Assembly (NCBI GenBank): GCA_022828595.1
Contig: JAKGHH010000001.1
Coordinates: forward strand, 208,568,348 to 208,632,347
Reading direction: 5' to 3'
From: Nelumbo lutea
Lineage: Eukaryota; Streptophyta; Magnoliopsida; Proteales; Nelumbonaceae
DNA: 64,000 nucleotides
The translations under genes and the position numbers were made by a program. Within the stretch, counting starts at the first letter, position 1. Each line of letters opens with the position of its first letter. Below, one piece after another: positions 10,416-21,101 of this stretch. The notes beneath the pieces are model-generated. The model was not told where the DNA came from, searched no databases, and worked only from the letters and a program-made list of their open reading frames with translations.

Positions 10416-11221
10416 CTTTGATCAAGATTCAGTGGCTACAAATTGTTAGAGCAACTATACCAGAAAACATAGTCAAACAAGCAAGTCTGAAATCTGACTC
10501 GAAACCAACACAAATCTGATATGATCTGAAATCTGATCTGATCCAATCTGAAACCAACCCAAATCTGATCTAAAATCAATCGCCTATCACAGTATATGCA
10601 AGAAATCAACTCAAATCTGATCTGAAATCAATCGGCATGCACAGTACCAGGCAGCCTATCAATCTGAAATGCTATTTTCTGAAATCACTACTATGGGGCC
10701 CACTGTTGCGAGAGCAAAATTAGGGTTTCAACTGTAGGTCTGAAGTAAGTGCTCAGTTGCACTCTCCAAGCAGCCCGCACAAGTGGGACTTGTCGTAGGG
10801 CAATATGAAACCCTAAAAACTAATCACCTTTGAAGAGGGGGGTTCGGCCCAACAGTCAAACCCTAGAAACAAACTTAAATACAATTCGACAAGCCAAACC
10901 CTAGAACAAAATTGAACACAGTTCGGCCCCTCTTTCTAGATAGGTTCAACCTATCTCGACTGATTGCAATCTCTGAAACTCAGTAAAAAAAAACTTACTT
11001 ATGTACTTCAGTTTACTGTCTTCTAGGGTTACCTGAACCCTAACCTTCGCTGCCTCTTCCTGATTACCATCTCTCTGCATGCCGCGACAAGTCTTCAACT
11101 GCTATGAACCTCTCTTGGTAATCTCCAAGATTCAGCCACCGAAAAGCTTCTTCAAAGCTTCCAGCCCTAGCTAGTCCTCATGTGGTCGGCTGGACTAGAC
11201 ACACATGAGAAGCCCTAGATA
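10416..11221 (-). other. 5' leader of element C
   Basis: About 0.8 kb of non-coding sequence between PBS and gag ATG. It contains several imperfect copies of AATCTGA/GATCTGAAATC around 10480-10680. No ORF with known homology. Confidence 0.75.
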
Positions 11222-11234
11222 GGCTCTGATACCA
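11222..11234 (-). other. Primer-binding site of element C
   Basis: TGGTATCAGAGCC on the minus strand, adjacent to the 5' LTR. Matches the initiator-Met tRNA 3' end complement. Confidence 0.9.
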
Positions 11235-11614
11235 AGTAGAAGATCAAGACTGTAATCAGTCTTGAATCCTAATAGGTTTTAGGTTTGCAAAACAGAAGAA
11301 AAAGAGGGAGAAAGGAGAGAGAATAGAAGAGAAACAAGAGAACACAAGTTGTTGAAAGGAGGGACAGATTCTTACAGATCTGCCGCCGCCACTCTCTTAA
11401 TATTTATAGGTTATGTTTAGTACATAATGGAAAGGACACATCTGCCCTTGGTACTTACATAATAAATAAAGTAAATAAAAGCTGAAATAAATAACAACTG
11501 AATTAACAAACTGACTCAAATTGACACTACTATAACTGAAACAAATAACTACACTACTGTCCTACGAACACAGTGGAGATCACTGCAATGGGGCCCACAT
11601 CAGTGTTCCCTATA
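11235..11614 (-). repeat. 5' LTR of element C
   Basis: 380 bp, nearly identical to 6063-6427 apart from about ten substitutions and a 15-bp insertion near 11577-11591. It ends at tata (11611-11614), followed by target-duplication bases gaata. Confidence 0.9.
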
Positions 11615-11779
11615 GAATACAAAGGGAGATAAAATAGCTTAGCTCCCCAAAAACAAAAAACACAGGGAATGCAAAGAAAATTAAAAACTAGCCAAAAAAA
11701 CAGCTTCCCTATTCACTCCTTGCTTGGCCAACCCATCCGCAAATGAGTTGGCACTCCTCCTCACCCAGCTGTACTGAAT

Positions 11780-12163
11780 CTCAATGTCCCTACCTAGTCA
11801 TAAGAACTGTTTTTTCTCATTGTTAAAGTTCCAAAATCCACTGCCCTCTATCTTCAACCAATTAACCACCACCTTCGAGTCACCTTCCAGAATCAAACGG
11901 CTAATATTTAGATCTTTTGCTCTTCGAATTCCTTCAAGCGTTGCAAGGATCTCAGCCCTAAGAGAGTCACCTTCTCCAATAGGGCCAGAGAATAAAGCAG
12001 TAACAATCCCTTCCTCATTTCTAAAGACTCCTCCAATCCCAGAGGGCCCTAGATTCCTTACACTGCTGCCATCAAAATTCAGCTTTATAAAGCTCGAGGG
12101 GGAGGGGACCAAGACGGACAAAGAGTCCTCTTGCATCTTGCAGTGAAAGCAATCTCTTTCCAA
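11780..12163 (-). pseudogene. LINE RNase H domain
   Basis: KLNFDGSSVRNLGPSGIGGVFRN starts a plant LINE-type RNase H with the first acidic residue in NFDGS. It continues with DSLRAEILATLEGIRRA (Glu of the active site), ILEGDSKVVVNWL (Asp). The C-terminal HIPR/NxxAD segment lies toward 11700-11780, where LRRSANSFADGLAKQ is readable. It would degrade the RNA strand after target-primed reverse transcription. Nearly open, but separated from the upstream domain by stops. Confidence 0.8.
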
Positions 12164-12240
12164 TTTCTTAGTAAGTCATCCATAGGACAATCTGAAAACA
12201 ACTCCAAAGATTTTAGCCAGTGGACCGCTCTTATGAGGAT

Positions 12241-12951
12241 TCAATCTAACAAATCTTCCAAAGTTTTTTCCTTGTCAAAAAATATGTGTGAGTTTCTTTC
12301 TTCCCACAAAGACCAGTAAACCGCTGCCCTAATACACCTCCACATAGTCTTCCCTTGCTTCTTAGGCCAACTGAAAAAAGAAGGAGAAAACAAACCATGG
12401 ACAGTCTCCGGAGGATACCAAGAATGCCCAAAACGGGAGAAAACCCACTCCCAAATAGATTTAGCAACCTTACAAGAGACCATGAGGTGGTAGTCAGATT
12501 CCCCATCAACTTTACAAAGAGCACATCTATTAGGAAGTAGACAATAGTTGGGTCTCTTTCTTTGGAGTAAGTCTAAAGTGTTGATTCTTTCCAGGAAAAT
12601 TTTCCAACAAAAAAACCCTACCCGAGGAGGAATAGGTCTGCTCCAAATTTCCTTAACTGGAAAGGACAACCCCAGGGGGGTAGGAGGCTGAGTTAAGGTT
12701 TCAAAGAAAGAAGCACCAGAAAAGGTACCAAAGCTAGAAAGGGTCCAAAATCTGGTGTCTTCCTTTGCAGGGTTTAGGAAGACACCCTCAAGGGAGGATA
12801 GCAGAGCTACCAGACTATCCAAGTCCGTATCCCTAATTGCCCTACGCAGGCCAAGGTTCCAACCAAAGCCCGAACTGGAAGCTGAAGGGACTAAGAAGGA
12901 AGAAATGGGTTCATTTTTCAAGTTTGAAAGAGCATACAAGGAAGGAAACAT
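12241..12951 (-). pseudogene. LINE zf-RVT and connection region
   Basis: A 236-residue open frame. TRFWTLSSFGTFSGASFF, then FPVKEIWSRPIPPRVGFFCWKI, LDLLQRKRP, and the zinc-binding region CALCKVDGESDYHLMVSC followed by IWEWVFSRFG and KTMWRCIRAAVYWSLWEERN. This is the Cys/His region downstream of RT in plant non-LTR elements. The frame is unbroken, suggesting modest age. Confidence 0.85.
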
Positions 12952-12999
12952 GTCTTTCAGAGGAGAATCCCCGACCCAAAGATATTCCCAGAAATTTAT

Positions 13000-13948
13000 T
13001 CAGTTACCAGAGTTTAGACCATACCTGATCCAAGGGGAGAAAACTGGAAGTAGATTGTGGATGGATTTCCAAGGAGAAGCAGCTGAAGCCCTTGCCAAGA
13101 TTCCAGGATCCCAACCATTGTCTTCCAGCCCGTGAATGCTAGCCACAATCTTAGTCCATAATTTATCCCTTTCCAAAGAGAACCTCCACAACCACTTCCC
13201 CAGAAGAGCCATGTTCCTTTTCTTGAAATTACCAATCTCAAGACCTCCTTGTGTTTTACACCTAGAGACCGCCTCCCAACTCACCCTATGATCTCTCTTC
13301 TCCTCTCTAGGCTCCCAGAGAAAGTTCCTTATTAATTTTTCCAAAAGATTTAAAACCTTTGAGGGGATCTTAAACACTAACAGAAAGTAAACATGAAGGT
13401 TGGCTAGGGTAGATCTAATGAGAGAGACTCTTCCACGTAAAGAAAGATAACTCCTCTTCCAGGCCACTAGCCTCTTCTCAAACCTCTCCACTACCGGAGC
13501 CCAAAAGCTAACACTCTTAGGATTATCTCCTAAAGGAAGGCCCAAATAAGTCAAGGGCCAAACCATAATAGCACAACCTAGTTCGTCTGCAGATTCCCTT
13601 AGATCTCTTTCGTTCACATTCACTCCCGCCACACAACTCTTGTCAAAGTTTACCTTTAGGTTAGGTATCTACTCAGAAATTTGTATTGTCAGCTTTAGAT
13701 TCCAGATCCAACTGTGGTTCCCTCCTTCATGGAAAGGGATAATATCGTCTGCAAATTGTAGAAGAGTCAAGGAAACCTCCTCCCTTCCTACTCTCCACCC
13801 TCTTATCAGATTCCTCAAGTTTGCTCTATGGATTAATCGCCCAAACACATCAACAATAAAGGTGAAAAGAAAAGGGGAAGAGGATCTTCTTGTCTTAGAC
13901 CTCTCAACGCCGAAAATAAGTCAACTACAATCCCATTCACCAAGATAG
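13000..13948 (-). pseudogene. LINE reverse transcriptase, 5'-truncated
   Basis: From the right: VNGIVVDLFSALRGLRQEDPL, the RGLRQGDPL motif with Gly to Glu; then a break and LLQFADDIIPFHEGG with the catalytic FADD near 13735-13760. The 210-residue frame 13000-13632 carries TYLGLPLGD, WKRSYLSLRGRVSLIRS and GLEIGNFKKRNMALLGKW, the thumb and conserved C-terminal RT blocks. Stops near the RT fingers and 5' truncation make it inactive. Confidence 0.85.
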
Positions 13949-14401
13949 GCTGGATCTCAAAGTGACAGAAAGTCTACTAGTGGCTACTACACCATTATAG
14001 GAGGGAACCTTGTTACATGGAGGAGTGAAAAGCAAAATGTGGTCGCTAGATCCAGTGCTGAAGCTGAATATCATGCAATGGCTAACGGAGTAGCTGAAGG
14101 TATGTGGATAAAGAATCTATTGAGTGAGTTGGGTTTCCTAGTGGACAAGCCTATGACTCTATTCTATGATAACAAATCAGCTATAAACATTGCTGCTAAC
14201 CCAATGCTACATGATAGAACAAAACACATCGAAGTTGACAAGCATTTTATCAGAGAGAAGGTCATCACAAGTGAAGTATGTACTCCCTATGTCAGCTCTG
14301 AGAACCAACTTGCAGACATCTTTACAAAAGGGCTACACCATTCCAAGCATCATGATCTCTGTGACAAGTTGGGCATGATTGATATCTATGCTCAAACTTG
14401 A
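13949..14401 (+). pseudogene. Copia RNase H, element D
   Basis: Open from GSQSDRKSTSGYY through TIIGGNLVTWRSEKQN, ARSSAEAEYHAMANGVAEG, FYDNKSAINIAANP, RTKHIEVDKHF and LADIFTKGLHHSK to a stop at 14399-14401. Conserved acidic residues AEAEY and DN are present, but the first RNase H motif (TDADWA) is lost by truncation. The reading frame is clean, so decay here is truncation rather than point mutation. Confidence 0.85.
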
Positions 14402-14408
14402 TGGGGAG

Positions 14409-14591
14409 TGTTGACAGATGTTGTTGTACACATGTTTAGTACCGCAAGTGTACTTTTGTAATTTCTTCATACTTTATGTTGTACGACTATCCTAGTATAA
14501 ATAATAACCTACTACACACGCTTGCAGTATTCTTTTGGGCTCTCAGTCCACTCGCCTCTCCTCTCTTTCTCTTCTCTTCTCTTGCTCAACA
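14409..14591 (+). repeat. 3' LTR of element D
   Basis: 183 bp starting TGTTGACAGATG after the purine tract GATGGGGAG and ending CTCTTGCTCAACA, giving TGTTGA..TCAACA inverted tips. TATA-like GTATAAATAATA at about 14495-14506. Confidence 0.8.
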
Positions 14592-14624
14592 ACAGACATA
14601 TGGGTTGATTATCTAGCGACTCTT

Positions 14625-14900
14625 GACAGTATGGCCGGCCATAAATAAGAGGAAGAGAAGAGAAGAGAAGAGGAGAAGAAGAGAAGAGAAGAGAGGAGAG
14701 AAGAGAGAAGGGTTTTGCAATGTAACAGTACTGGCGGCGCCATCCTTTATTTTAATATATATAGGGCGGCAGAAATAACAAGGGAAAAGACCCTTGTGCC
14801 TCTGAGTACAATAATAGACATAACAAAAAGAAAAAACAAAATAAAAAACACTTTAACTAGCCAAGCAGACCATAACATCAGCAACTAAATTATTATAACA
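14625..14900 (-). repeat. 3' LTR of element E (left edge approximate)
   Basis: Starts TGTTATAATAATTTAG on the minus strand right after the CTTGAGGGGGAG polypurine tract. Contains TATA-like CCTATATATATTAAAA (about 14748-14763) followed by a GA/CT-rich tract 14650-14712. The far end is uncertain because no second copy is present. Confidence 0.6.
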
Positions 14901-14904
14901 CTCC

Positions 14905-15403
14905 CCCTCAAGTTGGAGCATAGATGTCAATCATGCCCAACTTGTCACACAAATCTTTGTGCCGCACATGATGAAGACCTTTGGTGAAGATATCTACAAG
15001 TTGTTCTTCTGAGCTGACATACGGTGTACACACTTCTCCACTTTCAAATCTCTCTAATAAAATGCTTATCCAATTCAATGTGTTTCGTCCTATCATGCAG
15101 AACTGGATTAGCAGCAATATTGATGGTAGTTTTATTGTCACAGCAGAGTGACATAGGATTGCCCACTACGAAACCCAGTTCACCTAATAGATTTTTTATC
15201 CACGTGATTTCTGCAACCCCATGAGCCATCGCTCTATACTCTACTTCAGCACTAGATCTAGCTACCACACTTTATTTTTTGCTTCTCCATGTGACAAGGT
15301 TTCCTCTTACAAAGGCACAATACCCACTGGTAGACTTTCGGTCATTAACTGCTTCTGCCCAATCTGTATCAGTATATACTTCCACTTTTAAGTGACTATG
15401 TTT
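14905..15403 (-). pseudogene. RNase H of element E
   Basis: VEVYTDTDWAEAVNDRKSTSG, NLVTWRSKK then a stop, [46 protein letters not shown], and after a frameshift near 15050 CTPYVSSEEQLVDIFTKG to the terminal stop. Acidic residues of the active site are mostly kept, but a stop and a frameshift disable it. Confidence 0.85.
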
Positions 15404-16348
15404 CTAGAACAATAACCCAGCTCCAGAAAACTTCTTGAGATATCTCAAGATCCTCTCTGTAGCCTCAAAGTGAGTTGTCCTAGGGCTATGCATGAACTGA
15501 CTAAGGACACCCACTGCATACGCAATATCAGGCCTGGTCATAGACAAATACAAAAGTCTCCCCACGAGTCTCTGGAACATCTTTACATCTTTCAAAAACT
15601 CTCCCTGACTGTCTCCCAGATGGTGATTAGGTTCAATAGGTGAATCAAATGGTTTTACCCCCAACTTGCCTGTATTTTCTAGTAGATCTAGTACATATTT
15701 CCGTTGGGAAATAACAATGCTCTTGTGAGAGCGGGCAACTTCAATTCCAAGGAAGTAACGTAAGGGGCCTAGATCCTTCACCTCAAATTTAGTGGCTAAG
15801 AATTTTTTCAGTCTCCGGATTTCAGCCTCCTAATCTCTTGTGATCACTATGTCATCCGCATACACAATAAGAGTTGCAATTTTACCTTCACTCCTTTTCA
15901 CAAATAGAGTATGATCTGACTGACATTGTTTGAACCCCGTCTGTTGAACTGCTAAATGAAACTTACTGAACCAAGCCCGAGGTGATTGTTTCAACCCATA
16001 TAGAGATTTTTTTAACCTGCACACCTTTTGTTCACTACCTTTGGCACAGAACCCTGGAAGTTGGGTCATGTACACTTCCTCTTCCAAGGCACCATTCAAC
16101 ACGGTATTTTTTATGTCCAATTGGTGAAGGTCCCAGTCAAGATTTGCTACCAAGGAAAGAAGAATCCTGATAGAGTTCATCTTGGCTACTGGAGCAAAAG
16201 TCTCTACATAATCCACTCCATATACCTGTGTAAAGCCTCTTGCTACCAGTCTAGCCTTGTACCTTTCAACAGTTCCATTAGCCTTGTGTTTCACTGTGAA
16301 CACCCACTTGCACCCCACTGGTTCCTTCCCTTCAGGAAGGTCTACCAA
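15404..16348 (-). pseudogene. Reverse transcriptase of element E
   Basis: [45 protein letters not shown], a KNTVLNGALEEEVYM block where the usual KNAFLNGD is changed, [12 protein letters not shown], and YADDIVITRD (catalytic Y-x-DD intact, near 15850). A stop follows TRD, then LKKFLATKFEVKDLGPLRYFLGIEVARS and LVGRLLYLSMTRPDIAYAVG complete the thumb and connection. Confidence 0.85.
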
Positions 16349-16792
16349 CTCCCAAGTGCCATTTTTGTGTAAAGCATCAATTTCTTCCTACATTGCAGCT
16401 GTCCATTCAGGTTTAGACAAAGCTTCTGCCACAGTCTTAGGAATGGGGACACTGTCCACAGAAGATAGAAAGGCACGGTATGAAGGCGAAACATGCTCAT
16501 AGGACACAAAATTAGAGATAGGATGATTAGTGGTACAAGACCTAACACCCTTCTTCTTAGCAATAGGAATATTAAGATCATTGGTGATAGGTGAATCAAC
16601 ATTTAGAGGAAAAGACATATCAATGGAAGCAAGTGTACCTGGCTGATGAGACGGATTTGCCTCGGGTGAATCCGATGATGTTGGTTGCATAGTGTCAGGC
16701 TCCACGGCTCTTGAACTCTACTGGCTCTTATGGCGACAATGAAAAACCCAGAATGGAGGAGGATCAGGTAAATGAGGTAGTTGAATTTGAGT
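16349..16792 (-). pseudogene. IN-RT linker of element E
   Basis: Low-complexity linker between integrase and RT with PPPFWVF, a stop, TTNHPISNFVSYEHVSPSYR and VPIPKTVAEALSKPEW. This matches the same segment of element J at 36430-36944. It ends at the LTR of element F. Confidence 0.75.
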
Positions 16793-17163
16793 CTATAGGT
16801 TTTCAAGACTGCTATTCAGTCTTGACCACTAAGAGATTTCAGGTCCGATGAGAAAAGAAAGTGAAGAAGAAGTAGAAGAAAGTGTGGTGAAAGAGCAATA
16901 GAACACAGTTTTTGAGGAGAAGAATAGAATGTCAATATTCTACCGCTGCCACTTTAGGTTAATATATATAGGTTATGCTAGTTACATGAAAGGACATTTC
17001 TACCCTTGGTGTTTACATCATAACTGCTAACAAATAATGAACAATATAGAACTGAAACAAGAAATAACAGAATAGCAAAATAACCACAGTTGTGAATAGA
17101 TACATTCTACCCTACGGACAGAGTGTGACCACAGCTGTGGGGCCCACATCAATGTTCTCTACA
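16793..17163 (-). repeat. 3' LTR of element F
   Basis: About 371 bp, beginning TGTAGAGAACATTGATG on the minus strand after the CAACTTGAGGGGGAG tract, and related throughout to the LTRs of element C (for example TACCGCTGCCACTTTAGG). Left edge set where homology to C starts, within a few bases. Confidence 0.75.
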
Positions 17164-17199
17164 CTCCCCCTCAAGTTGGGAGTATATGTTCATCATTCC

Positions 17200-18040
17200 C
17201 AACTTGGATAGATCTGCCTCTAGCTTCTTTCTTGATACGGCTTTAGTGAGGATGTCTGCTAGTTGCATACTAGATGTGATGTAAGGGAGGCATACTTCTT
17301 GAGATGAGACCCTCTCTCGCACAAAATGGCGGTCAAATTCAATGTGTTTGGTTCTGTCATGCTATACTGGATTATGTGCTATATTAATAGTGGCTTGATT
17401 ATCATAGTACAACATCAGGGGCTTCACATACTCAATACCCAACTCCTCAAGTAGAGATCTTAGCCATAGGATTTCAGCCACTCCATCGGCCATTGACCTG
17501 TATTCTGCTTCAGCACTTGACCGGGAGACAACACTTTGTTTCTTATTTATTCAGGAGATAAAGTTTCCTCCCACAAGGGCACAATATCCCGATGTAGACC
17601 TTTTGTCATCAACACTCCCAGCCCAATCTGCATCAATATAGACCTCCACCTTCATGTGATTGTTGTTCTTGAAAAGTATACCCCTACCTAGGCATCTCTT
17701 CAAGTAGGCAAAGATTCTTCCTACCACAAAAGATGTGTGGTTCTAGTAGAATGCATGTAATGGCTGACAACACTAACAGCATAAGTAATATATGGCCGAG
17801 TGAGGCAGAGATATAGGAGCTTTCCTACCAGTTGCTGGAACATAACTTTGTCTTCATGAAACTCCCCACTCTCGGCACTAATCCTGTGATTCTGTTCAAT
17901 TGGTGTATCTGCAGGCTTGACACCTAACTTTTCAGTTTTTGCCAACAAGTCTAAGACATATTTCCTCTGAGTTATAAAGATCTCTAGTTTGGATCTAGCA
18001 AGCTGAATACCCAAAAAATACCGGAGTACACCAAGGTCCC
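17200..18040 (-). pseudogene. RT thumb and RNase H of element F
   Basis: DLGVLRYFLGIQLARSKL, FITQRKYVLDLLAKTEKL, MFQQLVGKLLYLCLTRP, AVSVVSHYMHS, then frame-broken RNase H with KVEVYIDADWAGSVDD, TSGYCALVGGNF and SRSSAEAEYRSMADGVAE. Several frame breaks occur near 17735 and 17550. Catalytic YVDD lies outside the preserved part. Confidence 0.8.
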
Positions 18041-18610
18041 GTTAGACAGTTTTGTATGCCCTTAGCTTCAATCCATTCTAGTGTACTTTTGACATTTAGT
18101 GTAAATAAATAAAGTACATGTTTGATTCATGTTGTTTGGTATATTTCTGTGTAAGACCCTAAAACTGGACACTTATAGAGACTAGTGTTAGTTTTAAATG
18201 TTCACAGTCATTGGATAAGTCTGGGGAGATTTATCCTACTAAGGCTGATACTAATGTGCCACCAAGTGTTGGGATGACTTGTCTCGGCCATCAGGGTAAT
18301 GCCCAAGGGACATGCAGTATGGGATTGCTTGAACCCTTGAACCGGACCAGATTTCTAGTATTGCCCTAGACCTTGGAGACAGATGGGCAAAACTGGAAAG
18401 TTACACCTGACCCCTGCACTCGATTATGACACTTCACTAGGTGTCGGATCGGGTTGTCTTTGATATGTCAATAGTGCGGTCCTTAGTGGGGGTCAAAACC
18501 TGGACATGTTGGGGTAGTTTGAAAATTCATCTGAGTGAGTGATCATAGTGACAGGATCAGCCCCTTTGTCGGACAATGGTAATGATTGGGAATGCACTCT
18601 CTCTGATGGA

Positions 18611-18731
18611 AACCAAACTACCGGCAGTTGATTTCAATCGTTGGAATTTTGTTTTTGCAAAATTAATATATATATATATAAACCAAACTACCGGCAATTG
18701 ATTTCAATCGTTGGAATTTTGTTTTTGCAAA

Positions 18732-18750
<19 letters not shown>
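18611..18750 (+). repeat. 70-bp tandem duplication in G LTR
   Basis: AACCAAACTACCGGCA begins at 18611 and again, with one change, at 18681, giving two 70-bp units that each end in a TA run. Other LTR copies of the family have one unit, so the duplication is private to G. Confidence 0.85.

Positions 18751-18776
<26 letters not shown>
18732..18776. repeat. (TA)n microsatellite
   Basis: Run of about 20 TA dinucleotides in the LTR of G. Equivalent shorter runs sit at 21064-21096 and 28098-28120 in the H LTRs. Confidence 0.9.
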
Positions 18777-18787
<11 letters not shown>

Positions 18788-20094
18788 ATGTACGATTTCA
18801 AAAGATTTGCAAAAGGTTTTAATTCCCGGGATCCATGTGAGTAGAGAGTGCGGCACTGTTCCTTGCAGTCGAGGGAGAGGTCTTCTCTTATCGGGCAGTG
18901 CTTGATCAATAAAGGCTGAGAGGTTAAGTGTAAGACCATTTAGGATAATACCTGATGGGCTAATCTTGCACCTGCCCACAGTCCCTAGGTTTTATAAGAT
19001 GGCTTGGCCGAGGGACCACTTAATGTAAGTGTTGGGCCCATAGGGTCCATGTGATGGGCTCAAGGGGGTCACTGAGTTTTTTAGTGAATTCAGCTGGGCC
19101 TTGTAATAAAGGCTGGGCTGAACCCATGTGGCTGGGGTGTAGATCAATGCTTGGGTCTCACACCATACAAAGAAGCCCAATTGGGTAGCAGATTGGAAAA
19201 CTAGATAAACACTAAACACTTAATGGGCCCAAAGCCCATTACGAACTGAGCTGATATGATCACCCATCCAAGGGGTGAATCTAAGATTGATGTTAGTAAG
19301 AGGATTAGGCTTTTAACCCTATCCACTCTTGGAGACCAAATTCAAATTAGATTTCAATCCGGTAACCTCCTGATAAGATCAGGAGTAGACTAACTTAATC
19401 TGCAGATAGGATTAAGATTATTCCCTATACAGATATTGATTTGGATTAGGATAACTCCTAATTAGGAGGATTTCTTAATCAAGAAGAAAGGAGGGGAAAA
19501 TAAGATTCGAACATACCAGATTTTGAACCAAGTTTTTTCAAGAGAGAAGAAAGACTACTGCAACAGAGATTAGATCTCAAAACTCTAGAGAGAAGAAAAG
19601 TTGTTTAGTCATCTTTGTCCTAGGAGTTTTTTCCTCTGGCCGCCGCCAACCGCTCTTGCAAGATTCGATCATTGTAGGAGAAAGAAGTCAAGAAATCAGT
19701 TCTTGACATCAGTTTTGCAGAAAAGACTGAGAAAGAATTCAGTGTTCAGAGTTTCCAATGGGGATCTTGCGAAGGATCCAGTGTGTAGGATGCACCCTAC
19801 TGGTTTCGTTCCATCCACAACTGTGTCATCTTCAGCAGGAGTGGTTCTTGTATCTTCTTTGGGCATGAACACCAACTTTGGGAGATATTGTTTCTCTGGA
19901 TCAGGTATAATCCTTCCTGTTTCCTTTTGGTTCAGATCTGGTTTTATTATGGTTCAAGTAGAATCCTTGAATATTGTATTCTAAATTTAGGGAATATGAT
20001 TCCCAGTTGGGAGAAGGTAGGAAATTTTTGAAATTCGCCCATCCATTATGCACCCTTTATGGTGTCCATTAGATGAATCCTACCAAACTTTCAG

Positions 20095-20107
20095 TGGTAT
20101 CAAAGCC
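20095..20107 (+). other. Primer-binding site of element G
   Basis: TGGTATCAAAGCC, an initiator-Met PBS with one G to A change, one base after the LTR end. Confidence 0.8.
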
Positions 20108-20170
20108 ACAGGTTCGAATCTTAAACCAAAAGAAAATCAGATCTGAACCTGCGCAGATGGACAGTAGTGG

Positions 20171-20211
20171 AAAGTGGGTTTTCTGTGATGGATCATATCC
20201 ACTGAAGGAAA
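20171..20211 (-). other. Composite junction between G and H
   Basis: A short segment with TTCTGTGATGGATCATATCC that matches H leader sequence near 25209-25232 in the same orientation as H. It lies between the G leader and the broken left LTR of H, so the joint has at least three parts. Confidence 0.5.
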
Positions 20212-21058
20212 AAAAAAACTCCTACGATGAAGATGGCTGAATAGCTTTTCTTCTCTCTAGAGTTTTGAGATCTAATCTCTGTTGTAGAAGACTTTCTTCT
20301 CTCTTGAAAAAACTTGGTTCAAAATCTGGTATGCTCAAATCTTATTTTCTCCTCCTTTCTTCTTGATTAAGAAATCCTCCTAATTAGGACTTTTCTCAAT
20401 CCAAACCAATATCTAGATAGGGGATAATCTTAATCCTATCTACAGATTAAGTTAGTCTACTCCTGATCTTATCAGGAGGTTACCAAATTCAAATCTAACT
20501 TGAATTTGGTCTCCCAGAGTGGATAGGGTCAAAAGCCCAATCCTTTTACTAACATCAATCTCAATTCGCCCCTTGGATGGGTGACCATATCAGCTCAGTT
20601 CGTAATGGGCTTTTGGGCCATTAAGTGTTTAGTGTTTAACTAGTTTCCAATCTGCTGCCCAGTTGGGCTTCTTGGTATGGCGTAGGACCCAAGCATTGAT
20701 CTACATACCAGCCACATGGGTTCGGCCCAGCCTTTATTACATGGCCCAATCGAATTCACTGAAAAACTCAGTGACCCCCTTGAGCCCATCACATAGACCC
20801 TATGGGCCCAACACTTATATTAAGTGGTCCCTGAGCCAAGTCATCTTATAAAAACCCTGGGACTATGGGCAGGTGCAAGATTAACCCATCAGGTATTATC
20901 CTAAATGGTCTTACACTTAACCTCTCAGCCCTTAATGATCAATCACTACCCGACAAGAGAAGACCTCTCCCTCGGCTGCAAGGAACAGTGCCGCACTCTC
21001 TACTCACATGGATCCTGGGAATTAAAACCTTTTGCAAATCTTTTTTAAACTGTACATA

Positions 21059-21101
<43 letters not shown>

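Larger units (their letters stand above)
6063..11614 (-). mobile_element. Copia element C, both LTRs present
   Basis: Minus-strand Copia element of 5.55 kb with 3' LTR (6063-6427), PPT (6428-6442), RNase H, RT, IN, PR, gag, leader, PBS and 5' LTR (11235-11614). The flanks aaata (6058-6062) and gaata (11615-11619) are a 5-bp target duplication with one transition. I count about 10 substitutions and one 15-bp indel between LTRs, so it is the youngest well-bounded LTR element here. Frameshifts and stops throughout gag-pol make it defective. Lineage Ale/Retrofit-like is tentative. Confidence 0.9.
11615..13948 (-). mobile_element. L1-type LINE body, minus strand
   Basis: Minus-strand order: RT (13948 to about 13000), zinc-binding zf-RVT region (12951-12241), RNase H (about 12163-11780), 3' UTR (about 11780-11615, GGGAGCTAAGC..TTATCTCCC), then the poly(A) end at 6003-6062 across element C. 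The 5' part (ORF1, endonuclease, RT fingers) is missing; the body is cut at about 13948 against Copia D. Typical 5'-truncated plant LINE. Confidence 0.85.
13949..14591 (+). mobile_element. Copia element D, 3' end only
   Basis: Plus-strand RNase H, PPT and 3' LTR of a Copia element, truncated on the left at the LINE junction (exact point between 13949 and 13957). Its protein is nearest by eye to J and E in this window. The sequence following its LTR is acaga; the other duplication copy is lost. Confidence 0.8.
14592..16792 (-). mobile_element. Copia element E, 3' half
   Basis: Minus-strand LTR (about 14625-14900), RNase H, RT and IN-RT linker. The right end is interrupted at about 16792 by the LTR of element F, in the PPPFWVF linker that aligns with PPPFRVF of element J. 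No PBS, gag or 5' LTR. Same family group as D and J. The short stretch 14592-14624 between D and this LTR is unassigned. Confidence 0.75.
16793..18040 (-). mobile_element. Copia element F, 3' end (C family)
   Basis: Minus strand: 3' LTR (16793-17163), PPT, RNase H and RT thumb, cut at 18040 inside DLGVLRYFLGIQLARS by the Angela LTR of element G. It is the same family as C (TGTAGAGAAC LTR tip, KYVLDLLAKTEKLGVKPADTP). Inserted in the linker of element E. Confidence 0.8.
18041..20093 (+). repeat. 5' LTR of element G (long Angela type)
   Basis: 2.05-kb LTR, from GTTAGACAGTTTTG (first T of TGTTAGACAG missing) to CCTACCAAACTTTCA. Homologous to the H LTRs and, more distantly, to the LTRs at 2389-4208 and 40930-42884. 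Long LTRs of about 2 kb fit the BARE-1/Angela lineage. It contains a 70-bp duplication and TA microsatellites. Confidence 0.85.
18041..20170 (+). mobile_element. Angela-type Copia element G, 5' end
   Basis: Plus-strand long LTR (18041-20093), PBS (20095-20107) and about 60 bp of leader, which matches the start of the H leader (GGTTCGAATCTT, CTGCGCAGATGGACAG). It then meets H-oriented sequence at about 20170-20212. No gag-pol is present. It interrupts element F at 18040. Confidence 0.8.

Noticed and set aside
1..14591. Idea that A (1-543) and D (13949-14591) are one element split by later insertions
   Set aside because: Same strand and similar family, but about 200 residues of RT are missing between them and no duplication links the ends.
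4208..18041. Angela insertion hotspot at the RT YFLG codons of B and F
   Set aside because: The two junctions are about 30-40 bp apart in the gene, and the LTR in B is truncated at that side, so its junction is not an insertion point.
18704..18979. ORFs of Tyr-Ile repeats on both strands
   Set aside because: They are translations of a TA microsatellite inside an LTR; the same pattern occurs at 20865-21128 and 27837-28184.
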